NCBI GenBank assembly: GCA_958349325.1
Contig: CATWCP010000002.1
Location: forward strand, 51,371-115,370
DNA from: an uncultured Collinsella sp.
GTDB lineage: Bacteria; Actinomycetota; Coriobacteriia; Coriobacteriales; Coriobacteriaceae
Direction: 5' to 3'
DNA: 64,000 nt
The notes beneath the pieces are model-generated. The model worked only from the letters and a program-made list of their open reading frames with translations, searched no databases and was not told where the DNA came from. This document shows, piece by piece, positions 35,141 to 41,527 of this stretch. A program made the translations under genes and the position numbers. Position 1 is the stretch's first letter, and every line of letters begins with the position of its first letter.

Positions 35141-35197
35141 AAGCAGTAGTAGAATACCGTTCGAACCATAACCTACGATTGATTGCAGAGGGACTGG

Positions 35198-36331
35198 ATG
35201 CAGCATTCGAATCATCGCACCGCAGCGCTCATTGCGTCGAAGCCGGCTCGTATCATCACGAGCGCCGCGCTCGCCGTTGCGCTGACGGCCACGCCGATGC
35301 TCTCCCCCGTTGCGGCGTATGCCGCCTCGCAGGCAACGCAGGACCAGCTTTCCGCAGCCCAGCAGAAGATCGAAGCCGCCACGAGCGCCTACAACGACGC
35401 CCGCACCAAACTCGATGACCTGCAAAAGCAGATTGACTCCAATGAGGCAAGCATCGAGGAAATCGAGGCTAAGCTTCCCGAGCAGCAGGCCAAGGCAAGC
35501 TCCGCCATGCGCGATCTGTATAAGTATCAGAAGGGCACCAACCCCATCGTGAGCTTCCTGGTCAACGCGCAGAGCCTGGGTGAGTTCATCACGACCTGCA
35601 AATACACCAACCAGATCACGAGCTCGAGCGTCGACGAGATCGAACAGCTCAATAACATGCAAACCGAACTCGAACAGAACAAGGCTGAGCTCCAGCAGGC
35701 CAAGTCTCAGCTTGAGGCAGAGCAGAAAAACGCCGAGGATGCGCTGGCGCAGGCCCAGCAGCTCCGCAGCGAGGCACAGGCAAAAGCCGAGCAGGAAAAT
35801 GCCGCCGAGCTTGCCAAGCTTGAGGCCGATAAGGCCGCTGCCGCTGAGAAGCTCTCGGGCGAGGGCGTGAGCGGCAGCAATTCCAGCAGCCAGGCCACTA
35901 ACACCAACACCACCATCGACACCACGGTGAACAACGCCAATACCGGTAGCTCCGATTACGATTCGTTCATTAATGAGTGGACGAGCCGCATCGACAATTA
36001 TCTCGCCGGCTCCCCCATGGCAGGCCAGGGCTATAACTTTGCCGTCGCCGCTTGGAATACCGGTGTCGACCCCCGTTGGTCCCCCGCCATCGCCTGCATC
36101 GAGAGCACCAAGGGTGCTTATTGCGCCAATTCTTACAACGCCTGGGGCTGGAGTGCCCGCGGCGGCGGTTGGCGCAGCTTTGGCAGCTGGAGCGAGGGCA
36201 TCTCCGCTCACGTTGCCTATCTGGGCGCCAACTACGGCTCCACCCTTACCCCGGCTGCGGCCAAAAAGTACTGCCCGCCCACGTGGCAGGACTGGTACAA
36301 CAAAGTCGCCGCTCAGATGAACCGCATCTAA
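35198..36331 (+). CDS. Secreted coiled-coil cell-wall protein
   Basis: The 377-residue product has a signal peptide (residues 1-42, cleavage near AYA). A long coiled coil (about 45-230) resembles the N-terminal part of PcsB/CwlO-type proteins. A Ser/Thr/Asn-rich linker follows. A C-terminal domain of about 110 residues is rich in Trp and Gly (YNAWGWSARGGGWRSFGSW) and looks lysozyme-like, related to glucosaminidase domains. It probably acts in cell-wall turnover during division. ATG 35198 follows AGAGGGA; a TTG at 35183 is less likely. Confidence 0.75.
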   Translation: MQHSNHRTAALIASKPARIITSAALAVALTATPMLSPVAAYAASQATQDQLSAAQQKIEAATSAYNDARTKLDDLQKQIDSNEASIEEIEAKLPEQQAKASSAMRDLYKYQKGTNPIVSFLVNAQSLGEFITTCKYTNQITSSSVDEIEQLNNMQTELEQNKAELQQAKSQLEAEQKNAEDALAQAQQLRSEAQAKAEQENAAELAKLEADKAAAAEKLSGEGVSGSNSSSQATNTNTTIDTTVNNANTGSSDYDSFINEWTSRIDNYLAGSPMAGQGYNFAVAAWNTGVDPRWSPAIACIESTKGAYCANSYNAWGWSARGGGWRSFGSWSEGISAHVAYLGANYGSTLTPAAAKKYCPPTWQDWYNKVAAQMNRI

Positions 36332-36342
36332 GTGCAACTGCA

Positions 36343-36371
36343 AAGGGCCCCAATGGGGCCCTTTTTCTTTT
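36343..36371 (+). terminator. Intrinsic terminator after secreted coiled-coil protein
   Basis: GGGCCCC pairs with GGGGCCC with a 2-3 base loop, followed by TTTTTCTTTT. Confidence 0.85.
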
Positions 36372-37749
36372 AGGTAGCGGAGGTATCGACGACGCCGGTC
36401 GCATTGGCAACCGCGACTATGACGATCATGCATAGGAGCAGCACACCCAATGCCTTGAGCCAGAGTTTCGCGAGCTTCTTGCCGCGATAGCTGTCGAGCA
36501 GTGCGAATCGCCGACGAAGACGGCGCTTATCGAGCAGCGCAAAATGCATAAGCACCATAAGGCCATCGACAAAGAAAAAATACTCGATTATGAGAAGCCA
36601 CGTCGGGTAGCTTTGGTTTGCTCCCGTGGGGTGAAAGACGGCAAAGTGACTTCCGGCAAAGAACACAAGCAGCGAGAAGAAGACGAGCGTATTCCAAATG
36701 CGCCCCAGAGACTCCGGAACGCGAGAGAGCAGACCGCATGCAGTGGAGGCGGCAGGCCTAGGAAGCCCTGTGGGGTTCTGGAGCCCTTGGGGCGTCAACA
36801 CCGTCTCCGAGGCCGGAGTACGGACAAGCACAGGCGCAGGAGGCCGCACGGGGCGACTTAGATCGTATGCCGCGCGCGTCGCCCGTCCCAACGCTTCCGC
36901 GCTCGCAAAACGCTTGGCCGGGTCGAGCGCCATCGACATGCAGACGGCATCGGCAAGTGGAGTGGGAATGCCGCATGCCTCACATTGCTCGCGCATGTCG
37001 AGCCCTGGTTTAGGGTCGACTCCCGTCAAGCAAAAGAACAACAGGGCCCCAAGTGCGTAGACATCGCTGCGCACACTCGTCTGCCCAAACCCATACTGCT
37101 CGGGCGGCGCATAGGGTCGCGTGCCAAACTTGACGGTGTCAGCATCGGCGCCATCGCGCCATACGCGCGCGATCCCCAGGTCGATAATCACCAGCGATGA
37201 AAATGTCAGGCCGTCATCAGGCGTATAGTTGGCACCTGTCACGATGATATTCGACGGCTTGAGGTCGCGATGGATCACCGGCGCCGACGTCTCCCCCACC
37301 ATTGCAAAACCGGCATGGAGCTCGCCCACGGCATCGCATAGGGCAGGATACAATTCACGCGCATAATCGGGGGTGGCTCCCAGACGGTCCACCAGCGCCC
37401 CGAGTGTCTCCCCTTCGATGTATTCCATAACCACGTTGAGCTCGTCGCCCACACGACGACAATCGACGATTCTGGGCAGGTGCTCAAAACGCCTGCCTGC
37501 CCGCTGAGCGGCAAACAGACGCTCGTATGCCCCGCCGATTTGAGCCGAAGCATCGATGCGTTTACGGACAAAGGGGCCGAGCGAACCACCGCCGGTTCCT
37601 TCAAAGTACACGAGCTCGGTTGTTTCAACGGACGAGCGCTTAAGTACTCGCTCCACGCGATAGCTGTCGTCGCGATCGAGCGACGCCAGGTGCTCGGCAA
37701 GCGCTGCGGTCAGCTCGTCATCGGAATATGTTGGGGTCTGAGTATCCAT
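36370..37749 (-). CDS. Membrane Ser/Thr protein kinase
   Basis: This Hanks-type kinase has 459 residues. Lys63 (RKRID) is the likely ATP-binding Lys. HRDLKPSN is at residues 160-167, and DLG (instead of DFG) at 190-192. GTRPYAPPEQYG is the activation/P+1 region. After the kinase domain (to about 285) comes a Pro-rich linker and three transmembrane helices near the C-terminus, so the catalytic domain is cytosolic. No PASTA repeats are present. ATG 37749 was chosen; ATGs at 37758, 37761 and 37779 are also possible. An HTH gene is directly upstream. Confidence 0.85.
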   Translation of the reverse strand: MDTQTPTYSDDELTAALAEHLASLDRDDSYRVERVLKRSSVETTELVYFEGTGGGSLGPFVRKRIDASAQIGGAYERLFAAQRAGRRFEHLPRIVDCRRVGDELNVVMEYIEGETLGALVDRLGATPDYARELYPALCDAVGELHAGFAMVGETSAPVIHRDLKPSNIIVTGANYTPDDGLTFSSLVIIDLGIARVWRDGADADTVKFGTRPYAPPEQYGFGQTSVRSDVYALGALLFFCLTGVDPKPGLDMREQCEACGIPTPLADAVCMSMALDPAKRFASAEALGRATRAAYDLSRPVRPPAPVLVRTPASETVLTPQGLQNPTGLPRPAASTACGLLSRVPESLGRIWNTLVFFSLLVFFAGSHFAVFHPTGANQSYPTWLLIIEYFFFVDGLMVLMHFALLDKRRLRRRFALLDSYRGKKLAKLWLKALGVLLLCMIVIVAVANATGVVDTSAT

Positions 37750-37847
37750 AGGCTCCATCATAGCGCAGGGCGCAGACACCCCATGGCATCCGCGCCCCGT
37801 TCGTTTGCATCGTTGTTCGACAGCTTTACCGGCTCAGATATCAGCCG

Positions 37848-38270
37848 CTAACTCACCGTCTCCTCGCCAAAGCGATACAGTTCCTCGTTGACCTTTTGGA
37901 GACTGCACCCGCGATCGATGCAAAAGATGATAATCGCATCGCGGCGGTCCTTGCAGTTAAGGACGCTTACCCCGGCAGCCGTCAGCGCACGGTTGGTCTC
38001 TTTGAGCGTCAGCGCCATCGCAAAGGCAATCTGCAGCACCTTATTGCGACTCGGATGACGCGCACCGGTAAAGATCTGATAGCCAAAGGTCTCATTGAGA
38101 TCAGCCATACGGACCACGCGCGAGCGCTCCAAGCCCTTTTCCTGCAGTAGCTGCTTCAGGTAGTCCGAAAGCGACGGGGCGGCAAAGTCGTGCTCCCTGA
38201 TATAGCCATCGATGTTCGGCGCATCGAGAAGCTCATTGAGCAACTCCTCGGTCAGCTTTTTATCGGACAT
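37848..38270 (-). CDS. HTH-domain protein beside kinase
   Basis: This 140-residue protein has a probable Xre-like helix-turn-helix in its centre (about residues 40-95). ERSRVVRMADLNETFGYQIF is followed by GARHPSRNKVLQIAFAMAL. An N-terminal helix (about 1-35) and a C-terminal domain (about 95-140) flank it. It is 98 bases upstream of the kinase on the same strand and is probably co-expressed, so it may be a kinase substrate or partner. DNA targets are unknown. Confidence 0.65.
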   Translation of the reverse strand: MSDKKLTEELLNELLDAPNIDGYIREHDFAAPSLSDYLKQLLQEKGLERSRVVRMADLNETFGYQIFTGARHPSRNKVLQIAFAMALTLKETNRALTAAGVSVLNCKDRRDAIIIFCIDRGCSLQKVNEELYRFGEETVS

Positions 38271-38302
38271 ACGACTTCACCTCCCCCAGTGCATGCAACA
38301 TG

Positions 38303-38746
38303 CTAGAAACCGCTTACGTCCGAACGCTCCCAGCTAGCAACCTGGTCGGGAGACACCGTACCCAGCGCCTCGAACTTCCAGGAGCCGCCCGCCTTCAGAT
38401 GATTGGTGTTTGCAAGAGCCGTTCCAACCTGGTTGCCATCGGCATCATACAGAACATATTCAATCTGAATGTAGCTCTTTTCCTTGTCCGTGTTATTGGT
38501 CAGGGTGCCCGTGATCTTATAGGTAAACTGATTGGAAGTGTCTTCAGCCTCGTCAGCAATGGTATACGGTTCTTGCGGTTCTTTTTGCTCCTCAGCCTGC
38601 CGTGTCGTCTCGGCAGGTTTTGCCGAATCGCTCGCAGACGAATCGGTTGAGTTGCCGCCCATAGAGCCCACGGCACCGACAATAACCAGCACCACGATGA
38701 TGCCTAGGACAATCTTGCCGATTGGCTTCTTTCCCTCTTTTGCCAT
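38303..38746 (-). CDS. FxLYD-like membrane-anchored protein
   Basis: This 147-residue protein has a basic N-terminus (MAKEGKKPIGK), one transmembrane helix or lipoprotein-like segment (about 10-30), a Ser/Glu-rich linker, and an extracytoplasmic beta domain (about 65-147) with ITGTLTNNTDKEKSYIQIEYVLYDADGNQ in FxLYD style. The ligand is unknown. Its Shine-Dalgarno GGAAGGA is locked in a 14-bp stem described separately, so translation may be controlled. Confidence 0.7.
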   Translation of the reverse strand: MAKEGKKPIGKIVLGIIVVLVIVGAVGSMGGNSTDSSASDSAKPAETTRQAEEQKEPQEPYTIADEAEDTSNQFTYKITGTLTNNTDKEKSYIQIEYVLYDADGNQVGTALANTNHLKAGGSWKFEALGTVSPDQVASWERSDVSGF

Positions 38747-38751
38747 TATTC

Positions 38752-38805
38752 ATCCTTCCTACGATCCGGCTACCGTGCCGGTACACAGCACATCGTAGGA
38801 AGGAT
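38752..38805 (-). promoter_or_regulatory. Hairpin sequestering the ribosome binding site
   Basis: The arms ATCCTTCCTACGAT (38752-38765) and ATCGTAGGAAGGAT (38792-38805) are exact reverse complements over 14 bases. They surround a smaller CCGGC/GCCGG stem. On the minus-strand mRNA the arm nearer the gene contains GTAGGAAGGAT, the Shine-Dalgarno of the FxLYD gene 6-7 bases from its ATG. Folding would hide it. Confidence 0.65.
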
Positions 38806-38910
38806 TGAACTTGAATTCATTAGCTGAGAGCTAAGGCTGCGGTAAACGACCAATGCAGTTATCCAAACGCCGAGCAAACGCACTGCGCGCGACCGTCTGC
38901 TGGCAGTGCA

Positions 38911-39264
38911 TCAACCCACCGTGACGGATTCCCCGGTAAAGGCACTGATCATCAACAGGACAAAGAAAACAAGGTAGCTGGCACTCAGCAGGTACGCAAT
39001 GATCAGAAAGACGACCCAGCCGACATTGGTTTTACCGTCGGCACGGCGTTGCTCGCGATTGCGGCAGAGCCAAATCGTCACGCCGATGGCAGTGATAAAC
39101 AGCACGAGCGCCGCCGCGGCAAGCCCGGCAAGCGCAAACATCACGCCAATGCTCACAGCAATAACCGGAAGCAGCAGCAAACCGCACCCGCATCCACCCG
39201 GACTATATACGGCAGACTGTCGGCGTCGCCTCATCGCCGCGCCACCCCCATCATCTTTGAGCAC
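38911..39264 (-). CDS. Small three-helix membrane protein
   Basis: This is a 117-residue hydrophobic protein. After a basic stretch (RRRRQ) and CGCG come two close transmembrane helices (about 31-64), a polar loop and a third (about 80-107). I do not recognise a family. The GTG at 39264 shares one base with the stop of the HigA gene, suggesting translational coupling, though an ATG at 39234 is also plausible (106 residues). Confidence 0.55.
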   Translation of the reverse strand: MLKDDGGGAAMRRRRQSAVYSPGGCGCGLLLLPVIAVSIGVMFALAGLAAAALVLFITAIGVTIWLCRNREQRRADGKTNVGWVVFLIIAYLLSASYLVFFVLLMISAFTGESVTVG

Positions 39265-39605
39265 TACAGTGCGATAGCCTGCTGAACAGGAACGATCTTG
39301 TCGAGTTCCGGTTCGATCCGCCTTTTCTCGGCCTCAAGGTCAAACGCCACCTGAGCGCGCAGCCAATAACCATCCGTCAGGCCAAAATAACGGCAAAGAC
39401 GGAGGTCGGTGTCGGCCGTCACGCGACGTTTTCCCAAGACAATCTGCCCGATACGCTGAGCCGGAATCCCAGTCTCTTTCGCAAGGCGATATTGAGAAAT
39501 GCCCATGGGAACAAGAAACTCCTCTTTGAGAAGCTCACCAGGAGTCACCGGCGACAGCAAATCGGCCGAAGTCTCATCACTTGTGATAATCGACGATTTC
39601 GACAT
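39264..39605 (-). CDS. higA: HigA-type antitoxin
   Basis: This 113-residue Xre-family protein has a helix-turn-helix spanning about residues 22-77 (TPGELLKEEFLVPMGISQYR, then RIGQIVLGKRRVTADT), matching HigA/VapI antitoxins. It overlaps the end of the toxin gene by 29 bases and lies downstream of it, the order typical of higBA. It should neutralise HigB and repress the operon at the palindrome upstream. The frame begins at 39680, but ATG 39605 gives the normal family length. Confidence 0.85.
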   Translation of the reverse strand: MSKSSIITSDETSADLLSPVTPGELLKEEFLVPMGISQYRLAKETGIPAQRIGQIVLGKRRVTADTDLRLCRYFGLTDGYWLRAQVAFDLEAEKRRIEPELDKIVPVQQAIAL

Positions 39606-39858
39606 TCCAAGCCATCTCCTGTCTCCACTCAAAACAGACCCGATAGCGCTCGTTAACACGGATGCTATATTGACCGGCACGATCGCCCTTCAAAGCTTCC
39701 AGGCGGTTGCCCGGTGGAACGCGAAGATCATCAAGCGAAGCACAAACCTGCAGCTGGCGAATCTTCCTCAACGCAACACGCTCAAAGGGCACGAACCTCC
39801 TGACCCGCACACCCATGGCAAAGCGTTCGGTATCCTCATCTTTATACGATGCAATCAT
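39577..39858 (-). CDS. higB: HigB-type toxin
   Basis: This 93-residue protein of the RelE/ParE superfamily is predicted to cleave mRNA on the ribosome. The family pattern is clear: LRKIRQLQVCASLDDLRVPPGNRLEALKGD, then GQYSIRVNERYRVCFEW. It precedes and overlaps the antitoxin gene. TATGAT-like and palindromic sequences lie upstream. The catalytic Arg and Tyr/Trp residues at the C-terminus appear intact, so the toxin is probably functional. Confidence 0.85.
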   Translation of the reverse strand: MIASYKDEDTERFAMGVRVRRFVPFERVALRKIRQLQVCASLDDLRVPPGNRLEALKGDRAGQYSIRVNERYRVCFEWRQEMAWNVEIVDYHK

Positions 39859-39869
39859 AGTATCGCCTT

Positions 39870-39882
39870 ACGTTAGTAACGT
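39870..39882 (-). promoter_or_regulatory. Candidate HigA operator
   Basis: ACGTTAGTAACGT is a 13-base palindrome with only the central base unpaired. It lies 12 bases upstream of the toxin start codon. TATAAT on the minus strand at about 39910-39915 could be the -10 of the same promoter. Confidence 0.5.
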
Positions 39883-39960
39883 CAAACGTTTCTATAGACT
39901 TACATCTCTATTATATCGTACGTTTGTTCGTGTTTTCTAGAACAAATAGTCCTTTGCGCC

Positions 39961-41148
39961 TTAGTCAAGCAAAAGCAATCGTTTGTAGACATCGAGGCCC
40001 TTGAGTAGGATTTCCTCGTCAAAGAGCATGGTATCGGTGTGAAGGGCGCTCATCGCATAGGCTGGGCAGCCATCAGCGTCAATCGGGTTTTCTTGTCCCT
40101 CTGGCACGCCCGTGCCCAGCAAGAAGAACACACCCGGCAGATGGCGCTGGTAAAAGGCGAAATCCTCAGCGATCAGCAAAGGCTCATCCACGAGCTGCAG
40201 CTCGGGCAAAGCCGGTGCAATGCGAGTGAACAACTCGGGGTCGTTGTCGACCGGCGGATAACCCTCGGCAAAGTCGAGATCGTACGTGCAGCCCGTTGCA
40301 GCGCATGCCTCATCCAGCACGCGGCGCACGCCCTCACGCGCACGGTCGAACATGTCGTCCGTAAACACGCGCAGGCTGCCGGCAACATGGGCCTCCCCCG
40401 CCACCGCATTGCAGACGGTGCCGGCCTGCAGCAGGCCGAACTTACCAATGCAGGGCTCGTCGGCGCCCAGCTCGTCCACCAGCTCGCGCTCGGCAACCAA
40501 AAACTTCGCTGCCGCCAAGGCCGCATCGTGCGACTCCTCGACCGGCACACCATAGGTCTTAGCAATATGGATACTCGTACCGTGAATATGGATGTGCGTC
40601 TCGCTCGAACGCGCCAGCAGCGGACCGGAACAACTCGCCAACGTACCGACAGGCAGATCGGGCCACACGTGGAAGCCGAAGATGCGATCCGCCCCGTAGC
40701 GCTCGAACACGCCGCTCTCGCATACCGTCTTGGCACCACCGGTCGTTTCCTCGGCCGGCTGGAACACAAAGAGAACGTTGCGCCTCATGGCGCCCGACTG
40801 CTCGCGAATCGTATGGTCGACAAAAGTCGCCGCCGCGAGCGCCATGGCCATGTGTCCATCGTGCCCGCACGCGTGCATTTTGCCGGGATGCGTCGAGGCA
40901 AAATCAGCTCCCGTCGCCTCCGCGATGGGCAGGGCGTCCATGTCGGCGCGAATCGCCGTGGCACGTGCGGCACCGACGCCAGCGTCGAAGAAAGCGCAGA
41001 CGCAGCTGGGGCACGGATGGGTCACTTCGCAGGTGAGTGGTGCCAACACACCCTCGATATAAGCAATGGTTTGCGGAAGATCGAAATCGAGCTCCGGAAT
41101 GCGATGGAGATCGCGGCGATAGCGACGGAGTTCTTGGAGCTCGGTCAT
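39961..41148 (-). CDS. M20-family amidohydrolase
   Basis: This 395-residue zinc-dependent M20D amidohydrolase is related to hippurate hydrolase, IAA-amino acid hydrolase and N-acetyl-diaminopimelate deacetylase. The metal-binding CGHDGHMAMALA, PAEETTGGA and the C-terminal LLIAEDFAFYQ are present, and the dimerisation insert is in the middle. It diverges from the lysine operon, whose dapH makes an acetylated intermediate. It may therefore be the deacetylase of that pathway. The frame begins at 41424, but ATG 41148 has AAGGGA 8 bases upstream and the normal length. Confidence 0.8.
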   Translation of the reverse strand: MTELQELRRYRRDLHRIPELDFDLPQTIAYIEGVLAPLTCEVTHPCPSCVCAFFDAGVGAARATAIRADMDALPIAEATGADFASTHPGKMHACGHDGHMAMALAAATFVDHTIREQSGAMRRNVLFVFQPAEETTGGAKTVCESGVFERYGADRIFGFHVWPDLPVGTLASCSGPLLARSSETHIHIHGTSIHIAKTYGVPVEESHDAALAAAKFLVAERELVDELGADEPCIGKFGLLQAGTVCNAVAGEAHVAGSLRVFTDDMFDRAREGVRRVLDEACAATGCTYDLDFAEGYPPVDNDPELFTRIAPALPELQLVDEPLLIAEDFAFYQRHLPGVFFLLGTGVPEGQENPIDADGCPAYAMSALHTDTMLFDEEILLKGLDVYKRLLLLD

Positions 41149-41295
41149 AGAGGATCCCTTCGTGAGGCATATCTGTTGCAACTTATTGTGATACAGGATT
41201 GTGGCACACATGTTTCTAGCATATCCTTGCATTTTTTTAAACGTTATATACGAATACTCTTGTTTGGTAAAGTGCAACGTGGTAGGGTCGTTACC

Positions 41296-41515
41296 ACTTG
41301 ATAGAGGCGCGGGCACGAAGAACCGCGGGCGAGCCGGCAGGCTTTGACCCCGTGGGGAGGCGAAACCCGCCGAACTGGGCTTTTCGGGCACGAACAACCT
41401 GGTGGGCCTGCGGGAAACACCCACAGGACTGTCTGCAGCAATGCGGGAGCGCTATCCGGACATTGGGTCCACGCTATGCGGATTCGATGCGCAGATGGCG
41501 CCGTCTGGATAGCGA
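41296..41515 (+). promoter_or_regulatory. Lysine riboswitch (L box)
   Basis: The stretch contains the L-box landmarks in order: GATAGAGGCGCGGGC with AAGAA, GGGGAGGCGAAACCCGCCGAACTGGGC split over 41354-41380, CCTGGTGGGCCTGCGG, CACAGGACTGTCTGC, and GTCTGGATAGCGAGG at the 3' end. It stops 12 bases before the lysA-dapA start. No terminator hairpin with T-run follows, and GAGG at 41513-41516 is part of the closing region. It likely shuts off translation when lysine is bound. Confidence 0.85.
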
Positions 41516-41527
41516 GGTTTACGGGAC

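Noticed and set aside
34964..35197. Possible c-di-AMP (ydaO) riboswitch before the secreted wall protein
   Set aside because: Such switches often precede wall hydrolases in actinobacteria, but I could not find the conserved core. Only AAGTTGAAC-type repeats are present.
41149..41295. Extra N-terminal extension of the M20 hydrolase to 41424
   Set aside because: The extension has no similarity to the family, would overlap the riboswitch on the other strand, and a good ribosome binding site exists at ATG 41148.
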